Assembly (NCBI GenBank): GCA_965222315.1
Contig: OZ244951.1
Location: 2,914,001 to 2,978,000, forward strand
Direction of reading: 5' to 3'
Origin: JACKII01 sp965222315
Lineage (GTDB): Bacteria; Pseudomonadota; Alphaproteobacteria; Bin95
Length of the DNA: 64,000 nucleotides
Position numbers and translations under genes: made by a program. Below the pieces are notes generated by a model, which saw only the letters and a list, made by a program, of their open reading frames with translations, ran no database searches and was not told where the DNA came from. The first letter of the stretch is position 1, and each line of letters begins with the position of its first letter. This document shows positions 16,682 through 24,811 of this stretch, piece after piece.

Positions 16682-17878
16682 ATGTCAGATTTTGCGACGA
16701 TTGACGACCTGGAACCCGCGGGCAAACGCGTCCTGGTGCGCCTCGACCTGAATGTGCCCATGACCGATGGCAAGGTCAGCGACATGACCCGGATCGAGCG
16801 TTCGGTCCCCACCGTGCGGGAGCTGTCGGAGAAAGGGGCAAAAGTCATCGTCCTCTCCCATTTCGGTCGGCCGAAGGGACAGCGCAACACGGAGATGACG
16901 CTGGAGCCCATCGCCCGCGCCTTTGCCGAAGTGCTCGGCCAGAACGTCACCTTCGCCGGCGATTGCATAGGACTGGAAGCGGCGGCCATCGTGAACGGCC
17001 TCGCCAATGGCGGCATCGCGATGCTGGAGAACGTGCGGTTTCACGCGGGCGAGGAGAAGAACGACCCCGCTTTCATTCAGCAGTTGGCCGCGCTCGGCGA
17101 CATCTACGTGAACGACGCTTTCTCCGTCGCCCACCGCGCCCATGCTTCCACCGAAGGGCTGGCCCATGTGCTGCCGCCCGCTGCCGGCCGTCTGATGCAG
17201 GCCGAGCTGGAGGCGCTTGATTCTGCCCTGGGCGACCCCACCCGGCCCGTTGCCGCGCTTGTCGGCGGCGCGAAAGTCTCATCGAAGCTCGACGTGCTGA
17301 CCAACCTGATCGACAAGGTCGATATGCTCATCATCGGCGGAGGCATGGCCAACACCTTCCTCTATGCCCAGGGCAAGGAGATCGGAAAGAGCCTCTGCGA
17401 GAAAGACCTCGCCGGCACCGCCCGCGAGATTTTGGCGAAAGCGGCGGCCAGCGGCTGCACCATCCTCCTGCCGAAGGACGCCACCATCGCCCGCGAATTC
17501 AAGGCGGGCGCTCCGTCGGAGGTCATTCCGGTCGACCAGTGCCCGGCCGACGCCATGATCCTCGATATCGGCATGGACGCCGTCGACGAGCTGGAGGCCC
17601 GACTCGCACAGACCAAGACTCTGGTCTGGAACGGCCCCATGGGTGCATTTGAGATCGAACCGTTCGACCGCGGCACCAACGCCGTCGCCCGCGTGGCGGC
17701 AGCCGCCACCCGCGCCGGCAACATGGTGACCGTGGCCGGCGGCGGCGACACAGTGGCGGCACTGGCCAAAGCCGGCGTGGTCGACCAGTTCTCTTATGTC
17801 TCCACCGCAGGCGGCGCTTTCCTGGAATGGCTGGAAGGGAAGGAATTGCCCGGCGTCGCTGCTCTGAACAAGGGCTAG
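16682..17878 (+). CDS. pgk: Phosphoglycerate kinase
   Basis: Pgk interconverts 1,3-bisphosphoglycerate/ADP and 3-phosphoglycerate/ATP in glycolysis and gluconeogenesis. The 398-residue protein has the substrate-binding RVLVRLDLNVPM and SHFGRPKG motifs, the VGGAKVSSKLDVL hinge, and the nucleotide-binding GGGDTVAAL with MGAFEIEPFDRGT. The ATG at 16682 matches the family N-terminus; an in-frame ATG at 16619 would add 21 unrelated residues. The YbaK-type gene begins 6 bp after its stop, indicating cotranscription. Confidence 0.98.
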   Translation: MSDFATIDDLEPAGKRVLVRLDLNVPMTDGKVSDMTRIERSVPTVRELSEKGAKVIVLSHFGRPKGQRNTEMTLEPIARAFAEVLGQNVTFAGDCIGLEAAAIVNGLANGGIAMLENVRFHAGEEKNDPAFIQQLAALGDIYVNDAFSVAHRAHASTEGLAHVLPPAAGRLMQAELEALDSALGDPTRPVAALVGGAKVSSKLDVLTNLIDKVDMLIIGGGMANTFLYAQGKEIGKSLCEKDLAGTAREILAKAAASGCTILLPKDATIAREFKAGAPSEVIPVDQCPADAMILDIGMDAVDELEARLAQTKTLVWNGPMGAFEIEPFDRGTNAVARVAAAATRAGNMVTVAGGGDTVAALAKAGVVDQFSYVSTAGGAFLEWLEGKELPGVAALNKG

Positions 17879-17884
17879 CCGCCA

Positions 17885-18382
17885 ATGGCGGAAATGCCTG
17901 TTCTCGCCAATGCATCCGTTCAGCGAGTACAGACGGCCCTGAAGTCGGCAGGATCTCCGGCGGAGGTCATCGCACTCGCAGGAACCGCCCACAGTGCGCA
18001 GGAAGCAGCCGACAGCATCGGTTGCCCGCTCGGGGCGATCGTGAAATCCCTGGTCTTTGCGGTAGGCAGCCAGCCTGTCATGGCCCTTGTCGCGGGCGAC
18101 CGGCGCTGCAACGAGAAAGCCCTGCCGGCTGCCGTCGGACTGGAGGGCAAAGCCAAGCGCGCCTCAGCGGACCTGGTGCGGCAGGCCACCGGCTTCGCCA
18201 TCGGCGGCGTCTCTCCAATCGGGCACCTTTCCCCGCTGCCGGTCGTCTTCGACGCGAGCCTTGCCCGTTTCGAATCGATCTACGCCGCGGCAGGCCACCC
18301 CCACTGCGTTTTCCAAACGACGCCGGAGGAACTCCAGCACCTAACCGGCGCAACGGTTTCGGAAACCATTGGCTTGGCTTGA
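17885..18382 (+). CDS. YbaK/EbsC-family aminoacyl-tRNA deacylase
   Basis: The 165-residue protein matches the YbaK/ProX-like editing domain, which hydrolyses mischarged aminoacyl-tRNA in trans. Landmarks are IVKSLVF with the conserved Lys54, a GDRRCNEKAL segment, and TGFAIGGVSPIGH near residues 106-118. Substrate specificity (Cys-tRNA-Pro or Ala-tRNA-Pro) cannot be decided. It follows pgk by 6 bp and probably shares its promoter. Confidence 0.9.
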   Translation: MAEMPVLANASVQRVQTALKSAGSPAEVIALAGTAHSAQEAADSIGCPLGAIVKSLVFAVGSQPVMALVAGDRRCNEKALPAAVGLEGKAKRASADLVRQATGFAIGGVSPIGHLSPLPVVFDASLARFESIYAAAGHPHCVFQTTPEELQHLTGATVSETIGLA

Positions 18383-18445
18383 GGGCCGTCGCTGGGCTAT
18401 CAAACGGTCCAGCACACAAGCTCAATCACAAGGAACATGCGCCCC

Positions 18446-19636
18446 ATGTCTGCCACCGCCACCACTGGACTGCCGCTTTCCAAGTACAAAGTCCTCGATC
18501 TGACCCGCGTTCGCGCGGGGCCGACCTGTGTGCGGCAGTTGGCCGACTGGGGCGCGGACGTGATCAAGGTGGAGGCCCCGCCGGATGGCAAGGAAGGCCT
18601 CGGCGGCGCGCGTGACGGCTCCGACTTCCAGAACCTGCACCGCAACAAACGCTCGCTCACCCTTAACCTGAAAGACCCTCAGGCGCTCGAGGTCTTCATG
18701 AAGCTGGTCAAGGAAGCGGATGTGGTCGTGGAAAACTACCGCGCCGACGTGAAGTACCGGCTGGGCATCGACTATGACAGCTTGGCCAAGGTCAATCCCG
18801 GCATCATTTTGGGCTCGATCAGCGGCTTCGGCGAGGATGGTCCTTACCGCGACCGCCCCGGCTTCGACCAGATCGCCCAGGGCATGGGCGGCATCATGTC
18901 AATCACGGGCGAGGTCGGCGGCGGCCCGATGCGCGCCGGCATCCCGATCGCCGACCTTTGCGCCGGCATGTTCTGCGCCCAGGGCATCCTGCTGGCGCTG
19001 CTGGAGCGCGAAACCTCCGGCAAGGGCCAGTGGGTCACCACCTCGCTGCTGCAAGCCCAAATCCAGATGCTGGACTTCCAGGCGGCCCGCTACCTGAAAG
19101 AGGGCGAAGTGCCGGTCTCCGCCGGCAACGATCATCCGACCAGCATCCCAACCGGCGTGTTCCCGACCAGCGACGGCCATATCAACATCGCCGTCGCCGG
19201 TGGGCCGATCTACGAGCGGTTCTGCAGAGCCGTTGGCCACGAGGAATGGATGACCGACGACCGTTTCGACACGGCCCCGAAGCGCTCCAAGAACCGCAAG
19301 GAGATGAATGCCGTCATCGCCGAAGTGACCCGGCATAAGCCCAGCAATTATTGGGTGGAACTGTTCGAGGAAAAGGGCGTGCCCTGCGGCCCGATCTACA
19401 ACATGGAGCAGATGTTTGCCGACCCGCAGGTCAAGCACCTGGAGATGGCGACGCCGGTCAAGCATCCGCGCATCGGCGAGTTCGGTATCGTCAATCAGGC
19501 TGTCCGCCTGAGCCGCACGCCCCACAAAATCCGCACCGCCACGCCCGAACAAGGCGAGCATACGGACGAGATATTGGCCGAGCTTGGCTATGACGCGGCC
19601 ACGATCAAGACCATGCACGAGAAGGGCGTGGTGTAG
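18446..19636 (+). CDS. Class III (CaiB/BaiF) CoA-transferase
   Basis: This is a formyl-CoA-transferase-like enzyme that moves CoA between carboxylic acids. The family N-terminus KVLDLTRVRAGPTCVRQLADWGADVIKVE is present, followed by NKRSLTLNLKD, GFGEDGPYRDRPGFDQIAQGMGG and the catalytic Asp in IADLCAGMFCAQG (residue 170 counted from 18446). Two starts are possible (18437 and 18446); I took the one giving MSATATTG. The acyl substrate is unknown. A crotonase gene lies nearby, beyond a divergent hydrolase gene. Confidence 0.93.
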   Translation: MSATATTGLPLSKYKVLDLTRVRAGPTCVRQLADWGADVIKVEAPPDGKEGLGGARDGSDFQNLHRNKRSLTLNLKDPQALEVFMKLVKEADVVVENYRADVKYRLGIDYDSLAKVNPGIILGSISGFGEDGPYRDRPGFDQIAQGMGGIMSITGEVGGGPMRAGIPIADLCAGMFCAQGILLALLERETSGKGQWVTTSLLQAQIQMLDFQAARYLKEGEVPVSAGNDHPTSIPTGVFPTSDGHINIAVAGGPIYERFCRAVGHEEWMTDDRFDTAPKRSKNRKEMNAVIAEVTRHKPSNYWVELFEEKGVPCGPIYNMEQMFADPQVKHLEMATPVKHPRIGEFGIVNQAVRLSRTPHKIRTATPEQGEHTDEILAELGYDAATIKTMHEKGVV

Positions 19637-19653
19637 GCCACACCCGCGGCTGG

Positions 19654-20499
19654 TTAATTCCCCTGGTGCTGGCCGACGAAGTCCAGCACCAGGCGATTGA
19701 AGGCGGTGGGCTCCAGGCAGGGCCAAAAATGTAAGCCGTCATCGATGAATTGGAGTTCAGCATCCGGCAATAGCTCGGCAGCGGCGCGGGCAAAGATTTT
19801 AAACGAGCCGATCGTATCGCCGCCTACGACGAGTTTGACCGGCATCTTCAGCGCTCTCAAGTCGTCCGCGTTGATCGATGGCTTAGGCGGGCCGGCCATC
19901 ATCAACGGTATGGTGCGGGCATTGTCCAGCAACATCTGCTGGGCCCATTCGGGGAGGCTGTCGAAAGGAAGCCGATGCTGGTTGAGACCACCAAGTCCGG
20001 CGCGCACTGCTGCTTCAAAGTCTCCGGTCGCAGCCGGAGCCATCATGCCGCTGAGGGCTGCTGCGCGTGCTTCGGTCGCCTGTCGGATTTCTTCTGGTTT
20101 GGTGAGATGGGTATCAAGGCTTGGCTCGTATAGGACCATCCCTTTGACGAGGCTCGGATTCTGGACCGCCACCGTGAAGGCCACCGCGCCGCCATGTGAC
20201 CACCCGACCAGCGTCGCCGGCTCGTCCGCAAGTTCCCGGATCAGTGCCGCAACGTCATCGGCATGGGTTTGCACGCTGTAGAGCCCTCCAGCATCTTCCC
20301 ACGGACCCGTGCCGCAATAGCGGAGGTCCGGCATTATCGCCCGAACATGCTGGCCCAGTTCTGCACGATGCGGCCGCCAACTGCGGTGGTCGGTAATACC
20401 ACCATGGATCAGGACAACGGGGTCACCCGCACCGACTTCAACATATCGGATATCTGCGCCGTTGAGGGTGATGCTTCGCAAGACCGTGCTGTCGTTCAT
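19654..20499 (-). CDS. Alpha/beta hydrolase
   Basis: The 281-residue enzyme has the classic fold: oxyanion motif VVLIHGGITDHRSW, nucleophile elbow GWSHGG with Ser101, and catalytic His in DDGLHFWP near the C-terminus. The acid is probably Asp in VVGGDTIGSF. The ATG at 20499 gives the family start; the longer frame to 20565 adds a non-conserved tail. Substrate unknown (esterase or hydrolase of small carbonyl compounds). It runs convergent to the CoA-transferase with 17 bp between the stops. Confidence 0.87.
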   Translation of the reverse strand: MNDSTVLRSITLNGADIRYVEVGAGDPVVLIHGGITDHRSWRPHRAELGQHVRAIMPDLRYCGTGPWEDAGGLYSVQTHADDVAALIRELADEPATLVGWSHGGAVAFTVAVQNPSLVKGMVLYEPSLDTHLTKPEEIRQATEARAAALSGMMAPAATGDFEAAVRAGLGGLNQHRLPFDSLPEWAQQMLLDNARTIPLMMAGPPKPSINADDLRALKMPVKLVVGGDTIGSFKIFARAAAELLPDAELQFIDDGLHFWPCLEPTAFNRLVLDFVGQHQGN

Positions 20500-20721
20500 G
20501 ATGGTCTGTCTTTGGTGAGTTGGGACTGTCGGACTCCGCGTTTCGTGCCTTGCCCGGCTGGGCAACGATGATTCGGTTCACTTCGGCCCAAGGCCTGGAC
20601 TAGGGCCAAGTTCGCATCCTATAAACGACCCTTTGTCGCCCTGCCATTCGGATGGTGACTAAGTTCCGGTAAGCGCCGGACATATGAGATTAGCCTCAGC
20701 GGACTGGACTTACAAACGCCC

Positions 20722-21525
20722 ATGACCACAAAAGAATACGCCGACGGCAAGATGATCGCCGAGAAGCGCGACGGCATCGGCTGGATGATCTTCAATCAGC
20801 CGGCCAAGCGGAACGCCATGACCTACGCCATGTGGGAAGCGATCCCGCCGATCATGGCTGACTTCGAGAGCGACGCGGACGTTCGCGTCGTCGTGATGAA
20901 GGGCGCGGGCGACAAGGCTTTCGTCTCCGGCGCGGACATCTCGGAGTTCGAGCACATGCGTGCCTCGCCCGAGCAGACGCGCGAGTACGATCTTTCCGGC
21001 GACCGGGCGCACGCCGCCATGGGCAGCCTCACCAAGCCCTTCATCGCCCAGATCCAGGGCTGGTGCATGGGCGGGGGTGCCGCCATCGCCCTCGACGCCG
21101 ACATCCGCATCTGTTCCGACGGCAGCCATTTCGGCGTGCCGGCAGCCAAGCTCGGCGTCGGCTACGGCTATGACGGCATCCGCATCCTCGTCGATCTGGT
21201 CGGCCCGACCTTTGCGAAGGAGATCTTCTTCCTCGGCAAGCCCTTCACGGCGGAAGACGCGCGCATCATGGGCCTCGTCAACCGGGTCGTGCCGGTAGAG
21301 CAGTTGGAGGCCACGGTCCTCGAATATTGCGACATCATCAAGAACAACGCCCCTTTGACAATCCGGGCGGCCAAAGCCGCCATCAATGCGGCTGTGCAGG
21401 ACGAAAGCCGCCGCAATGTCGCCACCATTACGGATATGGTGGAGGCATGCTTTGCGAGCGACGACTACACCGAAGGCTACACCGCCTTCATGGAGAAGCG
21501 CCGCCCGGTCTTCCAGGGCCGATAG
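20722..21525 (+). CDS. Crotonase-family protein lacking both hydratase glutamates
   Basis: The 267-residue protein has the crotonase oxyanion-hole motifs KAFVSGADISEF and IQGWCMGGGAAIALDADIRI. In enoyl-CoA hydratases the two catalytic Glu residues sit in GGGxELA and FGxPE; here these read GGGAAIA and FGVPAAKLG, so both are Ala. Activity is therefore probably not classical hydration; isomerase, decarboxylase, hydrolase or thioesterase chemistry is possible. It lies 3 bp before the NAD regulator gene, so the pair is likely cotranscribed. Confidence 0.88.
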   Translation: MTTKEYADGKMIAEKRDGIGWMIFNQPAKRNAMTYAMWEAIPPIMADFESDADVRVVVMKGAGDKAFVSGADISEFEHMRASPEQTREYDLSGDRAHAAMGSLTKPFIAQIQGWCMGGGAAIALDADIRICSDGSHFGVPAAKLGVGYGYDGIRILVDLVGPTFAKEIFFLGKPFTAEDARIMGLVNRVVPVEQLEATVLEYCDIIKNNAPLTIRAAKAAINAAVQDESRRNVATITDMVEACFASDDYTEGYTAFMEKRRPVFQGR

Positions 21526-21528
21526 CGC

Positions 21529-22509
21529 GTGACCAACGGCGAGCCATATGAGAGCCGGGTCCGCATCGACCTGACCGCCTTTGTGGTCGCGGTCGATGAG
21601 GGCCAGCCGTATGTGCTGACCGTGGACAGCCCGGTCGCGCCGGGTACCGCCCTCCCCTCCGGCCCCCTGGTGCCGGGCCACCGTACCCTCCAAGCCGGGC
21701 TCCGCTCCTGGGTTGAGGAACAGACCAAATTCCGGCTCGAATATGTTGAGCAGCTTTACACATTCGGCGACCGTACCTCTGCCCCGATTGAGGCGGATGA
21801 GGGCGTAGACCACCGCGCCGTATCCATCGCCTACCTGGCGCTGGTCGCCATGACCGCCGAGCAGTTGAAGATGCAGGCGCACTGGGTTTCCTGGTACGCA
21901 TTGTTCCCCTGGGAAGACCGGCGCGATGGCGAACCGCCGATGGTGCGCGAACTGCGCGACCGCCTGGTCGTCTGGGGCCGCCAGAACCACGGCCCGCGCG
22001 GCCGCGATTGGGAGGAACGGGTCGATCTGACCTTCGGCACCGGACAGGTGCCCTGGGACGAGGAGCGGGCGCTGGAGCGGTACGAGATGCTCTATGCCGC
22101 CGGGCTGGTGGACGAGGCATTCCGCGACCGCGGCTATCCGCTGCCCCAAACGCCGGGCCTGACCTTTGGCGCCGCCCTTGCCGCCGATCATCGCCGCATC
22201 GCCGCCACCGGCATCAGCCGCCTGCGCGCCAAGCTCAAATACCGCCCGGTCCTGTTCGAGCTGATGCCTCCGGAGTTCACCCTATCTCAGCTGCAAAAAA
22301 CGGCGGAGGCCCTCTCGGGCATCCCGCTGCACAAACAGAATTTCCGCCGGCTGGTAGAAGGCCAGAACCTCGTGGAAGAGACCGGCGGCATCGCCACTGA
22401 CACGGGCGGCCGCCCGGCCAAGCTGATGCGCTTCCGTGAGAATGTGCTGCTGGAGCGGCCTGCGCCCGGCCTGCGCGTCAGGGCCGACCGGCGCACGGCA
22501 GGGGCCTGA
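21529..22509 (+). CDS. nadQ: Nudix-like/winged-helix regulator of NAD biosynthesis (NadQ/NrtR type)
   Basis: The 326-residue protein has an N-terminal Nudix-like domain (LTAFVVAVDEGQPYVLTV, LEYVEQLYTFGDR, VSIAYLALV) without an evident intact Nudix-box glutamate set. Its C-terminal winged helix is in the style of NrtR/COG4111 proteins (KYRPVLFELMPPEFTLSQLQ, LSGIPLHKQNFRRLV). Proteins of this architecture repress NAD synthesis genes, and here nadA-nadC starts 224 bp downstream behind palindromic sites. The start is GTG. The symbol is assigned from architecture and neighbourhood, so NrtR would be the alternative name. Confidence 0.72.
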   Translation: MTNGEPYESRVRIDLTAFVVAVDEGQPYVLTVDSPVAPGTALPSGPLVPGHRTLQAGLRSWVEEQTKFRLEYVEQLYTFGDRTSAPIEADEGVDHRAVSIAYLALVAMTAEQLKMQAHWVSWYALFPWEDRRDGEPPMVRELRDRLVVWGRQNHGPRGRDWEERVDLTFGTGQVPWDEERALERYEMLYAAGLVDEAFRDRGYPLPQTPGLTFGAALAADHRRIAATGISRLRAKLKYRPVLFELMPPEFTLSQLQKTAEALSGIPLHKQNFRRLVEGQNLVEETGGIATDTGGRPAKLMRFRENVLLERPAPGLRVRADRRTAGA

Positions 22510-22615
22510 CACGCGTCGAACGCCTGGTCTTTTTGGCTCAGAATCTCACCCCTGACCTCCCCCGCGCTGAACCAGAGGCTCACCCATTCTTTTTCTCATT
22601 CGGAGCAAATCATTC

Positions 22616-22673
22616 TTGACAGAAACATGACGGCTCTTATACTCATACGGAGTATATACTCGAAGAGAGTACA
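22616..22673 (+). promoter_or_regulatory. nadA promoter overlapped by two tandem palindromic operators
   Basis: A near-consensus sigma-70 promoter is visible: TTGACA at 22616-22621, 16-bp spacer, TATACT at 22638-22643. The -10 lies inside a perfect palindrome, TATACTC-ATACG-GAGTATA (22638-22656). A second copy with one mismatch, TATACTC-GAAGA-GAGTACA (22655-22673), follows 17 bp on. Binding here would block RNA polymerase. The adjacent nadQ-type gene is the obvious candidate regulator. Confidence 0.8.
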
Positions 22674-22706
22674 AAACGCTCCGAGGTGTTTTTTCTGACC
22701 ATAAAA

Positions 22707-22721
22707 TGCTCAGTATGAGCA
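22707..22721. promoter_or_regulatory. Perfect inverted repeat in the nadA leader
   Basis: TGCTCA-GTA-TGAGCA at 22707-22721 is an exact palindrome 12 bp before the nadA start region. It differs in core sequence from the two upstream operators, so it may be a separate protein site or a small hairpin near the ribosome-binding site. Confidence 0.4.
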
Positions 22722-22733
22722 GAAAGAGTCATC

Positions 22734-23756
22734 ATGTCAGCCACCGCCATCATTGAAGGCCAGACCCGACTGCCCTTCACCGCCGCCGTCGAGGCGCGAA
22801 CCGCGCCCATCTACGACCGGCTCAAAGACCAGATCCCACCCGTCGAATGGGAACTTTTTGCCCCGGAGATCGACGCGATCAACAAGCTGAAGCGCGAGCG
22901 GAACGCCATCATCCTCGCGCACAACTACCAGAGCCCGGAAATCTTCCACGGCGTGGCCGATATCGTTGGCGACAGCCTGGCGCTGGCGCGGGAAGCCGCC
23001 AAGTCCGACGCCGACGTGATCGTCCTGGCGGGCGTCCATTTCATGGCGGAGACCGCCAAGCTCGTGAACCCTAACAAGACCGTGCTGATGCCGGACATGG
23101 ACGCGGGCTGCTCCCTCGCCTCCTCCATCACGGCACAGGACGTGCGCGATCTGAAGGCGAAATATCCGGGCGTGCCGGTGGTGACCTACGTCAACACGTC
23201 GGCCGCCGTGAAGGCCGAGTCGGACATCTGCTGCACCTCCGGCAATGTGGTGAAACTGATCGAGTCTCTTGGCGTTCCACGCGTTCTCTGTATCCCGGAC
23301 GAATACCTCGCCAACTACGTCGCCACCAAAACGGACGTGGAAATCCTCTCCTGGAAGGGCAAGTGCGAGGTGCACGAGGAATTTACCGCCGATGACATCA
23401 AGATCTTCCGGGAGACCATGGACGACGTGGTCGTGGTCGCCCACCCGGAATGCCCGCCGGACGTGATCGCCGAGGCGGATTTCGCCGGCTCCACCGCCGA
23501 CATGACCAACTATGTTCGCACCCAGAAGCCGCCGAGGGTGCTGCTGCTGACCGAATGCTCCATGAGCAGCAACATCGCCGCCGAATTGCCGGAGGTGGAG
23601 TTCATCAAGTCTTGCGGCCTCTGTCCTCACATGAAGCGCATCACGCTCCCGAAAATCCGCCGTGCGCTCGAAACCATGCAGCCTGTGGTCGAGGTTGACC
23701 CCGAAATCGCCGTCCGTGCCCGCGCCGCGGTCGAACGCATGCTGGCCGTGGCCTGA
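22734..23756 (+). CDS. nadA: Quinolinate synthase
   Basis: NadA condenses iminoaspartate with dihydroxyacetone phosphate to quinolinate, using a [4Fe-4S] cluster. The 340-residue protein has the cluster cysteines in AGCSLAS (Cys126), ICCTSGN and SCGLCPHMK (Cys294/Cys297 region), plus AHNYQSPEI and VGDSLALAR near the N-terminus. It is controlled by the promoter/operator cluster at 22616-22673. nadC follows directly; nadB, which usually sits between or beside them, is absent here. Confidence 0.97.
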   Translation: MSATAIIEGQTRLPFTAAVEARTAPIYDRLKDQIPPVEWELFAPEIDAINKLKRERNAIILAHNYQSPEIFHGVADIVGDSLALAREAAKSDADVIVLAGVHFMAETAKLVNPNKTVLMPDMDAGCSLASSITAQDVRDLKAKYPGVPVVTYVNTSAAVKAESDICCTSGNVVKLIESLGVPRVLCIPDEYLANYVATKTDVEILSWKGKCEVHEEFTADDIKIFRETMDDVVVVAHPECPPDVIAEADFAGSTADMTNYVRTQKPPRVLLLTECSMSSNIAAELPEVEFIKSCGLCPHMKRITLPKIRRALETMQPVVEVDPEIAVRARAAVERMLAVA

Positions 23757-23772
23757 GGGGGGGACGACGCTC

Positions 23773-24633
23773 ATGGCCAGCCTCTCCCCCGCCCTGCCTG
23801 ATCTGATGATCGAGTCCGTCGTCCGCGCCGCCCTGTTGGAAGATCTGGGCCGCGCGGGCGACATCACCACCGACGCCCTGGTGCCCGACGGTCAGATGGC
23901 GGAAGCCGCCATCGTCGCCCGCCAGCCCGGAACGGTTTCCGGCGTGACGGTCGCGGCCATGGCTTTCCGCCTGCTCGCCCCGGACATGCGGTGCGAGATC
24001 GTCCGCGCCGACGGCAGTCCGGTCGCCCCTGGCGATACCGTCATGCGCATCGCAGGACCGGGCCGGGCCATGCTGTCCGGCGAGCGGACGGCGCTGAACT
24101 TCCTGAACCGCCTCTCCGGCATCGCCACGGCGACGGCGGCACTGGTTGCAGCGGCCAAAGGCACCCAGGCCCGCATCACGTGCACCCGCAAGACCACGCC
24201 CGGCCTCCGCTTTCTGGAGAAGGCCGCCGTGCGTGCGGGCGGCGGCGCCAATCACCGCTTCGGCCTGGATGACGCCGTCCTGATCAAGGACAACCATGTC
24301 GCCCTCGCGGGCGGGGTCGTGGTGGCGGTGGAGAAGGCCCGCGCCGCGGTCGGCCATCTGGTCAAGATCGAGATCGAGGTCGATACGCTCGACCAGTTGC
24401 GGGAGGTCATGCCCGCAAAGCCCGACGCCATCCTGCTCGACAATATGGCGCCGGACATGTTGCGGGAAGCGGTCGCCATCATCGACGGCCGCGCCGTGAC
24501 GGAGGCATCCGGCGGCGTCACGCTGGAAAGCGTGCCCGCCATCGCCGCAACCGGTGTAGATTTGATCTCCGCCGGCTGGCTTACGCATTCCGCCAAGAGC
24601 CTGGACCTGGGACTTGATATCGAGATGCGTTGA
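23773..24633 (+). CDS. nadC: Nicotinate-nucleotide pyrophosphorylase (quinolinate phosphoribosyltransferase)
   Basis: NadC turns quinolinate and PRPP into nicotinate mononucleotide with CO2 release. The 286-residue protein has the family motifs LLEDLGRAGDITTDA, ALNFLNRLSGIATAT, TRKTTPGLR, GGGANHRFGLDDAVLIKDNH and IEIEVDTLDQ. The ATG at 23773, 16 bp after the nadA stop, was chosen because the longer frame only adds sequence overlapping nadA. It completes a two-gene nadA-nadC operon. Confidence 0.97.
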   Translation: MASLSPALPDLMIESVVRAALLEDLGRAGDITTDALVPDGQMAEAAIVARQPGTVSGVTVAAMAFRLLAPDMRCEIVRADGSPVAPGDTVMRIAGPGRAMLSGERTALNFLNRLSGIATATAALVAAAKGTQARITCTRKTTPGLRFLEKAAVRAGGGANHRFGLDDAVLIKDNHVALAGGVVVAVEKARAAVGHLVKIEIEVDTLDQLREVMPAKPDAILLDNMAPDMLREAVAIIDGRAVTEASGGVTLESVPAIAATGVDLISAGWLTHSAKSLDLGLDIEMR

Positions 24634-24670
24634 GGCCCCTGCACTTTCCCGACTTCACGTTTCTGCCAAT

Positions 24671-24710
24671 TTCATCCTGAGTAGCGCGAAGCGCGTACCG
24701 AAGGGCTTTT
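24671..24710. repeat. Dispersed intergenic repeat (CCTGAGTAG...ACCGAAGGG type)
   Basis: CATCCTGAGTAG, an inner GCGCGAAGCGC hairpin and TACCGAAGGGC form a short element between nadC and the convergent trans-sulfuration gene. The same outline (CACCCTGAGTAG...TATCGAAGGGC) recurs at 50686, indicating a family of intergenic repeats. The rest of the gap to 24811 shows no gene. Confidence 0.6.
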
Positions 24711-24811
24711 CGCCGTGTGCCGCAGGCCCATGCCCTTCAATACGCGATGGCGTTCGTCCAATGCTTCTTAGCCAGCATGGCATTCCCCAGATGAGAATAC
24801 TTTAGACCAAA

